Positions 37,301 to 51,719 are shown, counted from the stretch's first letter. The stretch is DNA of 64,000 bases from Liolophura sinensis (GCF_032854445.1 NC_088300.1:45377682-45441681), one strand, 5' to 3'. The notes: generated from the sequence alone by a model not told the origin. Made by a program: numbers and translations.

Positions 37301-38274
37301 GTGTCAGATTATGTACTTGTCTGTCCATATTGCCATGTAAACGAATATGCTCCAATTAAAAAATGCTACGCTTCTCAATGTTGCCCGTAAGATACGTTGT
37401 ACAAAATTTATCGTTAATAAATTTGATGTTTGAACAACTCGCCAATGAATTACGCGGAGAAAGCTTTTACGGAGGCAAGAGGGCCTTGTACACTTGCTAA
37501 TGTCTAACAGAGACATTGCTGAATCAAGGCCCTAAATGACGTCCGTGAGTAACCATCACACCTCAGAGAAATTAGAGTAAATGGAAATCACAGCGTAAAA
37601 GTATCTTTTCATCTGAGAGCTTTGCCATCTCGCGATCACCCACGCCCCCATATTAGCGGCATTAAGGTGGGGTAAGCGTATGTGGCACAGTCGTCCAATC
37701 CTCTTCACGGCCGATCAGCGGCCAATATGCAAACACACCTCAGGCTTTAACACGGCCAAATTAGTTCCTCGCTCATCACATCAGACAGCGCTCTGTTTGC
37801 TTTCGTCTTCACAAGCGAACAGGACAAACATTGAACCACTGCAGAACTGTTAGCAGCCAGAAATTTACACATTCTGTTAGACTTTGAACATTCCTCCCGT
37901 GTAGACAATAACACTTTCTGACATGTCATTAATACTGCGTTGAAAGTTTCATTAGGTGCGAATAAAAACCGAGCAAAATTTGTCCATCAGGACACAGCTA
38001 ATGTTGTTTTCTGGAAAGCTAAAAGCTCCCTCCAGATCCTGTCAGCAGGGCTCACCCCGGGAGCTCAGCGTCTCGTCGACAATCCACTTCTCCCCCACCC
38101 CCCACCTTTCAATGGCCTCTTCCCCCGCTCGTCTGTCGTGACAATAAAGAACTTATTTCAATCGGATTTCTGCCCCTTGACCGTTCCTTGAAACCGTATG
38201 TACTTCATTTTGTTTACCTTTGTACACTAGGATTATTAATACTGTAGGTACATTTTTCACATTGTCTTAAGTGA
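37301..38274. other. Intergenic, no gene seen
   Basis: No repeat or coding signal recognised. Confidence 0.45.
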
Positions 38275-38955
38275 TTTACATGCACATCTATTAGACTGCA
38301 TCCCACATATGATTTGCATGTACATCGATCAGACTACATACCACATATGATTTACATGTACATTTATCAAACTACATACCACATATGGTTCATATGTACA
38401 TCTATCAGACTACATACCACATATGATTTACATGTACATCTATCAGACTACATACCACAAATGATTTACATGTACATCTATCAGAGTATGTACCACATAT
38501 GGTTCACGTACATCGATCAGACTACATACCACATATGATTTACATGTACATCTGTCAGGCTACATATCACAAATGATTTACATGTACATCTATCAGAGTA
38601 TGTACCACATATGGTTCACGTACATCTATCTGACTACATACGACATATGATTTACATGTACATCTATCAGACTACATACCACAAATGATTTACATGTACA
38701 TCTATGAGAGTATATACCACATATGATTTACATGTACATCTATCAGACTACATACCAAAAATGATTTACATGTACATCTATCAGACTACATACCACAAAT
38801 GATTTACATGTACATCTATCAGAGTATATACCACATATGATTTACATGTACATCTATCAGGCTACATACCACAAATGATTTACATGTACATCTATCAGAG
38901 TATATACCACATATAATTTACATGTGCATCTATCCGACTTCATACCACATATGAT
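38275..38955. repeat. 38-bp tandem repeat
   Basis: About 17 copies of a unit 'accacatatgatttacatgt' plus 'acatctatcagactacat'. Variants with 'gagtatgtacc', 'caaatg' and 'ggttcacg' alternate, giving a partial 76-bp two-unit periodicity. The unit contains the palindromes CATATG and ACATGT. Confidence 0.9.
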
Positions 38956-40913
38956 CTTGTCTTGAGTGGATATAGTTTTACAACAAATGCTTTGTAGACT
39001 GTTGTATCTGTCGCGTGGTAAATACCACTACTTTTATGGGAAACCGTGTGTTCTTCTCGCGGAGAATTATACCAAAGCTAACAAACGTATAAGAAGTTGT
39101 AAAACAGAGGTTTTCAACGTCTATGGGTTCACGTATTGCTGACAACTTAAATTCCACGCGAAATGAATAAATAATGGAAAAATAAAACAAACCTATAATA
39201 AAGTCAGAATTTCTGAATTGAGGGGAATTTACGTTGTATAAACTTTAAAGTTGTGGTATGGCACTTTTTACGCCCGCCATATCAATGTGGTTATTGATAA
39301 CTGAAAGATGGATTTTTCGGGTACTATGTTTCAAATCTATATCGGTCTGTCAGGCCGCAGTGACATATATCATGACATGCTCTCAATACACATTTATTTG
39401 TTGCCCTTTCTTTTCTCATGAGCGCAGTTATTAAGTAACATTGAAATCTGCCAAAGACAGAAATTCAGGGAATATTAATATAGCATACGTTAATGATATT
39501 GGACGGAGAAAGCCAAGATTTGAAGTCATAAAAGTCAACGTCAACAGAGGATGCGAAATCTCTATTGATTTAACGAAGAGAGACATCAAAAGATACGTCA
39601 GAAAAAATTATAAACGATTTAGAGAAATGTTAGTCTCGTGTGGTATATTTATAAATTGCTATTCTTTTTATTTCATTATAAAGACACCACAGGATTTGTT
39701 GTTAATCGCTTTTGGGAATGGGATTTGGGAATATCGATCTTATGTGCTGTGTAAGATTCCAGATTTCTTCTGCGTCCACGTGTTTGCCTTGTAACTTTTT
39801 TAAAAAAGTCTCAAGGTCGCGTTGAAACAAAAAAACCTGAAACGCACTGGCAAAGCATTGTATTTGGTATGGCAAAAGTTATAGCGATTATTGAATTAAA
39901 CTCTTCGAGGGCAAAACTCAGCTTCCTCGCAATCTTCTCTTTACCCTTCTGATTATTCATTCAAACAAGTAATATGGCCGAAGTGGTTAACATGCCAGCC
40001 CGGGGGAAACCCATGGCCATCCGTAGGTTGTTGCAAGACCTTCTCACGTTCGGCCGGAGAGGATCAGCGACATTAGACAGGATGATCATAGGGATATGTA
40101 GTCCTAATATATCACTTTATGTATATATCAGGTTTAATGTCTTACTTCACATTTCTGATATATTCTTTTGGTCCTCTTATCAAACAAATGCGACAAATAT
40201 AGAAACGTTTCTTCATTGTTCGAATGCTTTTAGATCTCTTCCAATGCCTGACAATATTTCTATTATTTTGTCTCATATTTTGTCTACGACTGAAATGTGT
40301 ATATAATTCAATTTAATGGTTGACATTTTGGATTCTCCTGACAGCGATGGCGTGATATGATATGATGGCTTCAGAATATTAGTTTTCTAATTAAATGCGC
40401 ACGTACACAAATTATATAGCCGAGGTTTACAAAACGTATCCACCATTTTTATACGTGTTTAAAGCAGAAAGAAATCCGGAACTCACCAGGACGTCGTGAG
40501 TAGGTTAACAAATAGGCGCTTTAGCATCAAAAAGACAAAAAGTCATTAAATATTTACTTTAGTGATCACTTCGTGCAGCATTTTGTTTTTCTATTTCGGT
40601 CTCCTTGTTTTACTTTGCATCGTGTTGTATTTGTTTATAAATTTATTCCATTAACTGGTGTTTAGGCCCTATCCTGGTATACATGTATACGGTTCACAGG
40701 TGGAGAACACAGAGCATTGTTAGAATCTCCTCACCTATCTGTTTACCGGGAAAACCTCTGAATATAGAGCTGCCACATATCCCATAGAGACCGGGTCCTA
40801 GTAGAAACCTGCCTTTGTAATCCGGTATACATTTATAGGTTTTATGTAAATGTATATTAAATGCGATGACAAGACAGCATGTTTCAGAACAATTCTGAAA
40901 GCAGTGATATGAT
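38956..40913. other. Intergenic, no gene seen
   Basis: Contains a 117-codon frame at 39441-39794 that begins at TTG and matches nothing I know. Otherwise nothing apart from a SINE-1 remnant at 40.0 kb. Confidence 0.45.
39998..40066 (-). mobile_element. SINE-1 remnant
   Basis: 'cccgggggaaacccatggcc' to 'cggccggagagga' is an inverted internal SINE-1 piece. The preceding 'ggccgaagtggttaacatgc' resembles a plus-strand tRNA head, so the locus looks rearranged. Confidence 0.7.
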
Positions 40914-41291
40914 ACATTGCAATCGATAGTTGCAAACTGTTGCATTTTTACAACCTAACTCTCTTTACACCTTTATGCTAGGGAGTGTGTACGTTGCCAC
41001 TTTTTCAAACATTGCAATCGCTAGTTGCAAACTGTTGCATTTTTACAACCTAACTCTCTTTACACCTTGATGCTAGGGAGTGTGTACGTTGCCACTTTTT
41101 CAAACATTGCAATCGCTAGTTGCAAACTGTTGCATTTTTACAACCTAATTCTCTATAAACCTTGATGCTAGGGAGTGTGTACGTTGCCACTTTTTCAAAC
41201 ATTGCAATCGCTAGTTGCAAACTGTTGCATTTTTACAACCTAACTCTCTTTACACCTTGATGCTAGGGAGTGTGTACGTTGCCACTTTTTC
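40914..41291. repeat. 95-bp direct repeat, four copies
   Basis: Four consecutive copies starting at 40914, 41009, 41104 and 41199 ('acattgcaatcgctagttgc' to 'gttgccactttttc'). Only a few substitutions separate them, so the expansion is recent. Confidence 0.95.
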
Positions 41292-41523
41292 AGCCAATTT
41301 ACATTAATAGTCGGAATAAAGCCATGACAGGTTTTTCGGGACTTCACCAACGACATCACAGCATTTTTTAATAATTCTGGACTAATAAACCCTGACCTCT
41401 AATAAACTGCAGTTAACATCTCTGCATTGTTAGAGGCCTGTAATTTGCCACTATCTATGCATTTACATGAACAGTTAGAATAAAACCTTAACTGAGGTAA
41501 ACTGACAAGATGCCATATTTCAT

Positions 41524-41635
41524 CGGTTACGTGTGACAATTTACCAGCTATCACACTGTCATCGTTGCTCTGGTTTTACTGGTTACGTGTGACAATTTAC
41601 CAGCTATCACACTGTCGTCGATGCTCTGGGTTTTC
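41524..41635. repeat. Two tandem copies of a roughly 56-bp unit
   Basis: 'ggttacgtgtgacaatttac' plus 'cagctatcacactgtc' occurs twice in a row with a few differences. Confidence 0.85.
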
Positions 41636-42147
41636 TCTCTCTGCTGTACGTCTCGGTTACATATGTCTATCCATTTGCCAGCTAACTCTCTGGTATTACT
41701 CTCTATGCTGTAGTCTTTAGCATCTGCTCACTTAGAAACATTTGCTTTATCTGTAATAGTGTATGTCAATATCACTATTACGATCAACAATATACACGTA
41801 ACTGCAAGTCTCATGTACATTTATTTTGTTTCCCAATAACCAAAAAAGAGAAAATATAAATATAACATCCCAAAGAACGATTCTGTTCCATGTAATCATG
41901 CAATGTATGAAAAACATTTGTAATAGCTGACAGGAAGTAACTCTTTCTATCTGCTTCTATAAAGAAATGTTTTAATTGGTACTTGGATGTCGCCCTTGCA
42001 GGCATGGAGATGCTCTTGACTGCCGCTGCGCCTGGTACTTCCGGTCGGCAACAGCCCCTACCCAGCCACACCCCAAGGGTCGTGTCTAACGGTATCGGTG
42101 GTTACTCCTGAGCACACACGAGAACTTCTACATCAAGTACAGACACA

Positions 42148-42233
42148 GGTGGTCCGCGTTAATCAGATACTGTATAATTAGCTACTTTGAGGTGGTCCGC
42201 GTTAATCAGATACTGTATAATTCGTTACTTTGA
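42148..42233. repeat. Two tandem copies of a 43-bp unit
   Basis: 'ggtggtccgcgttaatcaga' plus 'tactgtataatt' repeats directly with two mismatches. Confidence 0.9.
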
Positions 42234-44680
42234 GGTCTTTGTGTACAGAACCATTATGGACAAGGATTACCGCGTATATTGACCTCTCTGTATAAATGGC
42301 TGTCCACCGATAGAATCACATCCTTGTTACTGTCCTCATGCCCATGGGCAATAAATCACGAAATGCTCTTGCTCTCTACGACAGACCACAAACCTACTAT
42401 ATACTATAGATACTATACAGTATATAACTTCCTTCAAAGACTTACATATCTCAAAGAGAAATGACTTTCCTTGTTGAATGACCTTAATGCGCATGGCAAT
42501 GGAGCATTCTTGTAGGTGGTGCACGTGGCTGGTGCACGCGCACATGGGTAATGCGTGATGGAGACCGCTTGCCTACCGTGGTACGATCGGCGCGGTCTCA
42601 TCGCTCCATCATGAAGCGCTGACACCCGAGATGGGTACAAATCAATAAGCCGGCCATCATTCTGATCAGATTTGCTCGGGTCTCTGCTGACCTCAGTTGG
42701 GATATTGACCGGCGGATTCAAATTGCAATTACTTTAATTAAGGATATCTTAGTAACAGATATTTGCCAGATTACGTCTGCAAACCTTCCCATTGATGGCG
42801 TGGTTGTGAGTGAGCAGTTTTGAGCCAGCATCAATAACCCAGCTATATCAACTGTCCATTAGTTAATTGAGTTGACATGACTGGATCTATAACTAACGCT
42901 CTAGCTCCGCTATCTTAAGTGGTACATGTACGCTCATAGTCTTCGCATATATGTCTCCAGCAGCGCCATATAAGCCCGCAAAAACAGCTTGCAGTAAATG
43001 AGAAAATTAAAAGAAAGCAGAAGGAGTCGCTCGGTCTAAACTCTATTACAGAATATCAAACATACGGGAGTCTAGAGAGTCAGATAGGTCAACTCATAAC
43101 TTGATCAAAACCTTCTGTGGTAGGCAATATGAAGTGTGAAAATGACTAGTGGTGAAGTGGTTATTTCCTTGAATGGTATGGTTTCTCTGAAGACTGTCCA
43201 AACGCCACCTAGATCATAATACATATTTACTTGTGGTGTCATTGCTATAGATATATAAAAAGACCACAGCATAGAGAGTAACACCAGAGCGGCAGCGACG
43301 ACAGTGTAATAGCTGGCATATGGTCACACCTAAAGTTCATAATTTCTTTCGAACAGTTAAATTGACGGCTACTGTATTAAGTTTTGCCTTCAGATCTATG
43401 TTCCATTATTACCTGAGTTGATGGAATCTGTCATGAATAACTAAGAATAAATTCGGTATATAAACTATATCAATATTCAGTGCACCTGCATTAAGTTTAT
43501 AATGGCTGTCTTTTTGTGGAGACCCTTAACTGTTTTATATGAATTAATAAAGACATAAAGAAATTGCCAGGGTGTTATGCTTTTACGGATCGATTCATTC
43601 CCTTTAACAAGTGGTATATTTAAAAAATCAATCTGAATTCAGCTTCTCTGTAGGAAAGACCAGTGAAACTTACAAAAAAAAATTTTTTTCTCTACATTCA
43701 AGTGCCGTCCATTCGTCAGCCTGTACGTCGGCCCTTCCCGCTTCAATTCTGTATTCAGTGTTAACGGGCTTGCCACAATGTTCCATTGTTGGTATACGTA
43801 AATCTATCCCAAAACTTTATTCCTAGACGCATCTTTACAAGAACTTTTGTAATTTGTGAATATGAAATAACTGCAGCATACAGACTAAACATGGCTTATA
43901 TACATGTGCTTTATGAACTGTCCATTCCTTTTTACCCGCGTATGCCATTACATTATGTATCTTCATTTAAGTTCTAAGATTTTAATTATAGCTCACCTGT
44001 TTTATAGTGTTAAATAGCTCTCATATCGGTACAGTGCTCTGTCACAATGAGCTATAATTAACCCAATACGCCAGACATGTTGTACAAAAATTCATATTGC
44101 GCCCAGTGCTGTCTTCCAAAATTGTGTTCGCCCCGAGGTCTATATAAGATTAAGTATTATTGACATAGAGAGAGCTAAGTAATTTAACAGAAAGCTGATT
44201 AACGCCTATCTGCTAATTAGTTGTCGTCTAGATGGCTATTTTGGTGTAGTGAGATTATTGTGGCTGTTATGCTGATCTAGGCATATACTGGACTGTGAAA
44301 ATTTTATACAAGGAAATAAATAAATAAACGCTTATGGTTCTGCAATGTTTTGGGTTAAAAATTCATCTTCTGAAAGAATGTTTGGCCTTGGTGACTGAAT
44401 GTAGTTGGTGGGCGTCAAATGTTGTTATTTATCGTTTGGGTTAGGGAATTCCCACTGCTCCTTTCTTCCCACAAATAGAAACATAGCTATTTGCACTTGG
44501 CTACAGAAACGCTTGATCTTGCGCTTGGGAGAGTGCCGATTGCCTTTTTTATTTCTGGAAAGATAATATAGGAGGTGTTTGGTGAATTGCGGAATTTTGA
44601 ATTACTTTTACAGACCCTTTAAACACACGATCAATCCATAACATAACTGCGGTAAGAATGAAATCTTTTCTGTCCTTTCA
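42234..44680. other. Intergenic, no gene seen
   Basis: No conserved frame or repeat recognised over 2.4 kb. Confidence 0.45.
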
Positions 44681-44682
44681 GG

Positions 44683-45062
44683 ACGGTGTTGTAGGTAAAG
44701 GTGTATATGACACGACTTTATCTCGGATCACGAAGGTAGTACAGGTAAAGGTGTATGCGACACGGCTTTTTCTCGGCTCACAACGGTAGAATAGGTAAAC
44801 GTGTATAGGACACGACATTCTATCAGGTCACGACGGTAGTATAGGTAAAGGTGTATATGACACGACTTTTTCTCGCATCACGACGGTAGTACAGGTAAAG
44901 GTGTATACGACACGACTTTTTCTCGGAGAACGACGGTAGTATAGGTAAAGGTGTATATGACACGACTTTTTCTCGGTGAACGACGGTAGTATAGGTAAAG
45001 GTGTATATGACACGACTTTTTCTCGGATCAAGACTGTAGTACAGGTAAAGGTGAATATTACA
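44683..45062. repeat. 50-bp tandem repeat
   Basis: About seven copies of a unit 'ggtaaaggtgtatatgacac' plus 'gactttttctcggatcacga' and 'cggtagtata'. More diverged copies are recognisable to about 45310 ('aggacggtagcggaagtta'). Confidence 0.95.
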
Positions 45063-45319
45063 AAAGGTTCTGTTCTGCCAGGGTATACGCATAAATGTAT
45101 GTACATTGTCCGACTTTTATACAACTACATGTAGGTCTCCTATATAGGCAAATGTGTACATAACATGAATTTCTGCCCTGTCATGAAGTGTGGTACGGTA
45201 TCGTGCATTGTAGACAATGGTATACATAGCACATTGAAGTAGCTAAAAGTGAATTCAAAGCCGAATTATGTCCTATCAGGACGGTAGCGGAAGTTAAGGT
45301 GCACATACAATCTTATTCA

Positions 45320-48187
45320 GTCCAGTCAAGGGTTTGCTAAAGTTGAATGACTTTTATAGATACATCTTAAATAAGTAAGTTGTAACATGACTGTAATTAG
45401 AAAGAAGCCTATAGATGTACATTTTGCTTCTGACACCAAATCGCCACCTTATAAGTGAGAACACCAGGACAAAAGATTAGTCACGCAAGCCTGCAAACCT
45501 GGTGAATATATATGCGTGATGTATACAATGCAACTCATAACTAGCAACGTCGGGTTTACAATGGTGAGATAGAAATGAAGACCAGCCTGTAAATCGTGTA
45601 ATAATACACGCTGTCAGAGTTGATGAAAATTTACGTTTGCGCCCCTGAAGACAAGAATAAGGAGCCTTGCAAAATCCTTTATACAGCCCGCCTGTGATCG
45701 GTAGGACTTTTCACAGCCACGGGTGTGATTTCTTCAGGGACGAACGAGGCGAGAGTAGTAAATCTAACGGCTTGGTGGAGAGGTCGTTTATAAACTGCTG
45801 GAGGAAGACAAGTGTTAAACGGTAATCCGACCACAATAAGGTATGTGCACGGTAGATAGACGGCAGCGCAAGCCCACGTCCATCTGGTGTGAAGTCGTGG
45901 GGAAGCATACCATGTTACGGTGTGATCAAAGATACACACTTTGATTGGAAGATTTTGTTGTGCTCGTTTTAATTACACACGGGCAATTGGTTTACGCCAT
46001 TTTACTTCTTTATGAGAACAATAACGAAATATAAACCCACACTGATGTGGCCAATGGGATAAATACAACAGCCTGAAACAGCGACGACATTGTGATGGTT
46101 GGCAAATGGCCACAGGTAACCGGTGAAATCCGGTCCCTTTCAGTTTACCCCAGTTACTGTTATATTCCAACTGATCACGTAAAGGATTTCTTGTTCTCAC
46201 GGAGAGACATTATATAAAGGCATAACAGCCGAGAGACAACACGATGAACTACCTGGCCATATTTAATCATTATTTAATGGTTTGTTGCTTCAATGTCGTA
46301 TACTCCACGACATTTGACTCAGACGAAAGGTAACAGTAACTGTAACTTAAAAAGTACATCACAAACCTCCTAACTGAAGGCCAAAGCCAAATCAGTCGGA
46401 GCTGGACTTGGTGACTTGACCACAGTGTTGAAGCGGAACGAGTCAACCTTAAGCTTGGAGCGGTTATCCTAATCATATACACATGAAATCAAAGCCTTAA
46501 AATTACACAAGGGCATGGGTTTTCCTTACTATTCATGTAGTAATTTTCCATGTTCAATCTCAAAAATATTTCGCCTAGTAGACTTACCATGCCATACCAC
46601 CACATGCATCTTGTATTTTTCTATACAGCATATAAGAAACATCAGCCAGGCATGACCAGCATTTTTTGAACTGTGATTACTGAAGTGAAGTCATTAAATT
46701 TTGTCACCTTGGCAACTTCCAGGGGTGGGAAGTAACATTGAGCAAAAAGGTTTTACTTTCATCGAAAACAGACAAAATTCTTATATATTTTAGCTATAAC
46801 AATGCAGAAATTTATGGTGTATCAACAGCATATAATGTCTGTGTGACAGTATTATCCAATCAACAGCACGGATTGCGCATGTGTAACCCTAAAGGTTATG
46901 GTAGAATACGAACAACTACCTGGCTATATTCAAAGTAGCCGTGAATACGACCCTACCTGTACTCGGCATTGTGTGAATCCCACTTACTGTATGGATTATT
47001 GGTTTTCTGAGTACCAACCAAGGACTGATTCGAACTCTTATCAAAACCGAATTCTAGTCGGCATTGGTTTTCATGGAATTGGTGTGATAGCTGAGAAAAG
47101 TTTCCAGCAGATGAAATAAGAATGATCTTTGTCCAAGGCAAGTTTACATTAGATTCATGTCTGGAAGGAATGTGCATTTTAAGCATATCTAAAATGTCAC
47201 CTTGGGAAGATGGAATATTCTGATGGGCGAGCAGCGTCTGGGATGTTCATTTCTACATACCACGGCGTCTGCGTGGTGCCGGGTCTAGCAGACCGATAAA
47301 CACTCATCAAACCATCGGCCGGAATTGCCCCGACATATCTCCATTCAGTGAACTCTGATCTGTGGCTATCGGTGTCTTGATAAATGTCACTTCAGCACTG
47401 CTGTGCAGTCAGGAGTGAAAATCGTCGTTTGCTGAAAAAGAAATGGGAATAGTTAGACTCTGACGAGCGGACCAGCGACTTTACATTACCAACGGTTCGA
47501 TGAAGACGCCGTAGTTCAAGGGAGTCAAACGGCCAAGTAACTCTGGGTGATGTTAGTTAGGAAAGATCCTGTCCATGTATGTCTAGAGTAAATGTTTCGC
47601 TCAGCAGTATACATCTTTGCGGACATTGTGTGTCTTGGTATGTACCAATAAACGTCATTGGTACATGCGTTAGAACCAAGAAGGTCTGAATGAGCGTTTT
47701 GTTTGCGTAACCGTGATTACCGCGTCTTCCGCTCGTTTATTTTGACCATAGTGGCTGCCGTCAAAATGAGAGCGTTCATCGATACAGGCCCATGTTTAAC
47801 AAACTAAGTTATTTCAGTGCGAGAATAATTCACAATTGTTTTAGGAATTATACAAGATATAGTCGCCCAATCAATAAATGAAAGAATAATTTTTGGTATT
47901 TTATGCGGACAACGGTAGAACTTTAGAACTATCCATATCTTAAAGGAGATAAATGTCATCACCGTTCTAAAGTCACGGAAAGTTACGAGAATAGTTGTCC
48001 AGTCCGTGCTTCTTCGCTGATTGGCTGCACGGAGCTACGGGCTTCATGATAACTGGTGTTCTTTACTGTTATCACTTGTACAATCGAGTTAGACTGTCCT
48101 GGTGATAAGAGGTGGTTTTGGTGGTATTTAAAGGTACTGGTAGTTAGAGAATTGTTACAGCAATAACAAGTCAGGAGGTTTGCCAGA
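45320..48187. other. Intergenic, no recognised gene
   Basis: Several 60-85 codon frames exist, including a minus-strand pair at 45679-45939 and a plus-strand frame at 46898-47119. None shows a known motif, supported splice sites or a repeat pattern. Confidence 0.4.
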
Positions 48188-48275
48188 TTTATTTATTTAC
48201 GCCTTAAGGATATTTCATTTATACCACGGCGGCCAGCATTAAGGTCACAACGATAGCGTTGGTGAGAGGCTCACA
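48188..48275 (-). mobile_element. SINE-1 remnant with internal deletion
   Basis: 'tttatttatttacgccttaa', 'ggcggccagcattaaggt' and then 'gcgttggtgagaggctc' are SINE-1 segments with the middle missing. Confidence 0.75.
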
Positions 48276-49066
48276 GTTCAGTGTAGTTTGTCAGATGCAA
48301 CCATGCAGATGTACTGTTATTTTACCCAGTTTTCCTTCCTTTATACATTTTACTCCGTCTTGTAAGTGGCATATTCTATAGTACTGCAACAAAATGTACA
48401 AATGAAATCAAAGCACCAAGAAAAGCAAATTTGACCTGAAATTATCTTAAATATTGTGGTAGGCCGATAGAGTTTCCGTTTTGAGGCTCTCACACCTCCA
48501 TGTTTTCCAGAGTTGTGGTGATTTCTGCATTACAATTAAGTCAGCGAGGTAAATCTCATCCCACCAATAAACTGGAGTACACGCGGTACTGCTGTTACAA
48601 CATTCCTCAAAGATTTGTTACCATGGACGATAGAGAAGTGGGTTTCCGTCATCAATAAGTAATGGGAATCATACATAAATGAGAGCAATTCGGCGGGCAT
48701 GTCTGTCCACCCGAGAAAGGTCAAGGGTTAACTGGTCACGTAATATTCTTTCAGCTCATTGCAAAAAGTTACAGTTCATTAGCCATGTCTGAGCGCCATC
48801 ACACTATCCTGCTGAATGACTGACACGAGGTTTGCAGTGAATATTTTACCGGACATTACAGTCGCATTCTTAATTTGGTTTGGTTGCATTAAATCACCAT
48901 ATCAGACATCACGTGGACAACTCGGCCTGGCCTAACTTTTCTAGACAAAAATCACTGCAAAAAATGTGGCTTACTTGGCTTCTAAAAACAATCTAAGAAC
49001 TTTTGCAACATCTTATTCTGTATACATGCTTCTCAAATATCTGGGTGTTGGTAGTAATAATGATCA

Positions 49067-49200
49067 TTTATTTATTCCATTGGTGTTTTACGCCTTACTC
49101 AAGATTATTTCACTTATGCGACATGGGAAGAAACCGGACAGAGCCAGGGGGAAAACCAACGGCCATCCGCTGCTTTCTGGTAGACTTTCTCACGTGGTAT
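49067..49200 (-). mobile_element. SINE-1 copy
   Basis: Inverted truncated copy: 'attggtgttttacgccttac', 'gaaaccggacagagccag', 'ggccatccgctgctttctgg'. Confidence 0.85.
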
Positions 49201-49430
49201 TGTAATAGGGATCTCGAGCTCCATGTAAGTCCTCTCTGTTTAGCTGTGGATCGGTTAATCTGTCGGTAAGTCTATCTGTGAGTCGGTCAAACTTTGTGAC
49301 ATCCTATCTTTTAACACGGGCCATTCACTTGACGCAGGGCCTTGGTGCAAGGCGACAAGAATTTCTTAAGGGCTGCCACAGCTATTGCGAAAGTGGCCTG
49401 CTTTGAGACACGTGTCACACTATATACAGT

Positions 49431-49512
49431 TATTTATTTATTTGATTGGTGTTTTACGCCGAACTCAAAATATTTGATAATATAGGCGGGCCAGCATTAA
49501 GGTGGGAGGGAA
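49431..49512 (-). mobile_element. SINE-1 fragment
   Basis: Inverted 3' end 'tttatttatttgattggtgt' through 'gccagcattaaggtgggagg'. Confidence 0.85.
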
Positions 49513-51719
49513 CTGCACCAGATTAAGTCTGACTGCTGCAAGTGAGGAAAGTAAATTTACGGGAGCATGTTGAGAATAGTGTTTTTTGTGTGGCGTGTGA
49601 CGAAAACAGTAAACAACAGTCATTAACACCTTGCTGTCTGTATACTACATTTGGATACAAGCTGCGAGTTGAATCAACATCCACCTTCGATAATCACCAA
49701 ATCAATTCCTCGCACAAAGGTTGACACAGACACGCAAAATGGTGATAAACATTTATAAATTACAGAATTAAACCGGTATTATCCAAGCCAGAAGTAGGTT
49801 TTAGGCGTAAAAATTCTGCGTTACTTTTATCGGTTAATATTTAGGAAAAACACAGGTACAGTTCAGACCGATTTTAGCTCTATCTACTTACCTTCACAAA
49901 CAACAATAAGGAGGATATTTATTTATTTATTCAATAATTTAACGTCGTGAACAAGAAATTTTTAGTTATACGAGGGCGGGTCAGGATTATGGGTGTCTAA
50001 ACCAAAGTACCCATGAATTAACTCACCGACCTTCGTCAGGCATTTGACTAAAATCCTGACTAAAAGCCGCAGTTGAGCTGGTGAGAGCTGAATCTGAGCC
50101 TCAGACCTATCAGTGGCGTGTCGTAAATTTGTCCCTTTGTGTCGGGGGTGGAACCATTTGCGCACGATTTGCGGGGCGTGTCCTCATCCGGCTTCGCCGA
50201 GACAAACGTTTTAGTCATAGGATCCAGTGAAGTCCAGATCATTAGTCCTGGGAATAATTTAGCCCGGGCCAAAAGGTATGAGGGTGGATATTCTTGTATC
50301 AAGCTTCAGTACTGTTGCTACTGCATTTATAACCGCACATAGAATTGAACTGCTGATGTATGGATTTTAAAAGATTCTGTATGAAAAAGGTAAAAAAGAA
50401 AAAAAAGAAAAAAAAAGAAAAACAGACAGAAAGTCACGAACGCTAACATTTAGAATTGGACAATTAGAGAAAAATAAATTAACAACCATGTGGCAGGAAA
50501 AAAATAAAACCCCTTATCAAACGGAAGTAGTATTCCAGATGTAAAATCCTCCTCTCCTATTTATAGCCGTACAAATCTCTCACCGTCTGGGACTTAAAAC
50601 AAGATGACACTTTGAATACTTTCCAGCGGAAATTAATGTTCTTTGTGGATTGTCTCATCTTAGGACGGTGTCTTTGACTTAAAAGTTTACATGTTGAATT
50701 TAATCCTCCTTCATTGGAACCATCAGCTATGACCTGTCGTGAATGAGTTTGTTATGTGTCACATCTCCGCAGACTAATCTACAGGCTACGGAAGCCGGGA
50801 TAGGCCATTTTTTCTGAATGATTTTTACAACGTGTATGAAGCAAGATATTACCTTTCACACATTCCAAATTCTCCGACAGCTTAACAAAAAATGTTCTTG
50901 GTATTGTCCCGGCTATTTTTCTTATGCAATATAGAGCAGTTCTGTGGCGTTCTTGTTACTCTTGTAATTGAAAGTGGGATGCAGTTTGGAAACGCACATG
51001 CGTCGACGCTTGTTTTAACGCACATCATTATTACGTTTCTTCCCAAAACGTACAGGCGACATACATTATAGGGTGAATATAAAGTTTAGGCCTGCCTGTC
51101 GTGGAATGTTTCACATTTCATTCACTTGCTGAAATTACCCGTTGACATAAATGTGCAATTCAATTAATGACATCATCTATCAAACAGTGCATCACAGTTC
51201 CAATGGTTACAAATTGCGTAGCTTTTCTATGAGAGAGAGAGAGAGAGAAAAAATTTCTCACATGAATACGGATGTGAACAGAAATTAGCAGCAATAAAAG
51301 AACAACCTTTTTAAAGATTGATCAGTTTGATTTTATAATGGTTTGTTAATGGTCTGCCATTGTTGTGAAAACACATCAATCGTGAAAAACGAATGCCTAG
51401 AGGCAGCGGACTTACATGTACATCGATATTGCAGTATTATTAAATGTACAGGGAAATAGTCCATTCCTGATGAAGAATCGTAAACTATCGTAAATCGTAA
51501 AGAATTGAAGTAGTGGTATGCAAGACAAATTTATGTTGACAACTGTATCAATCAAAAGTGTATACGATGCTCAACACCGGAAGGAGACAAACATGTCACA
51601 TATGGCAAATCTTCACGTCAGAAATTATTCAGGTGGACATCTGTTATATCAGCACAGTTAGACAGAGCAAGGCTCCAAGTACGTCACTTCTTGTCCGGAC
51701 TATTGCACATTTCGACATT
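49513..51719. other. Intergenic, no gene seen
   Basis: Holds an A-rich tract (50393-50445), a short (GA)n run (51232-51248) and an ATTTATTTATTT-headed segment at 49916-50150 that does not match SINE-1 and could be a different SINE. Confidence 0.45.

Noticed and set aside
39441..39794. 117-codon Lys/Arg-rich frame
   Set aside because: Starts at TTG in AT-rich sequence with no motif I recognise; expected by chance in 40 kb of intergenic DNA.
45679..45939. Minus-strand frames, one with a hydrophobic stretch resembling a membrane segment
   Set aside because: Two overlapping frames are equally open, no family motif is seen, and no flanking exon could be found.
46898..47119. 73-codon frame with several Cys and aromatic residues
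   Set aside because: No recognised domain, no neighbouring exons, and no codon-usage support.
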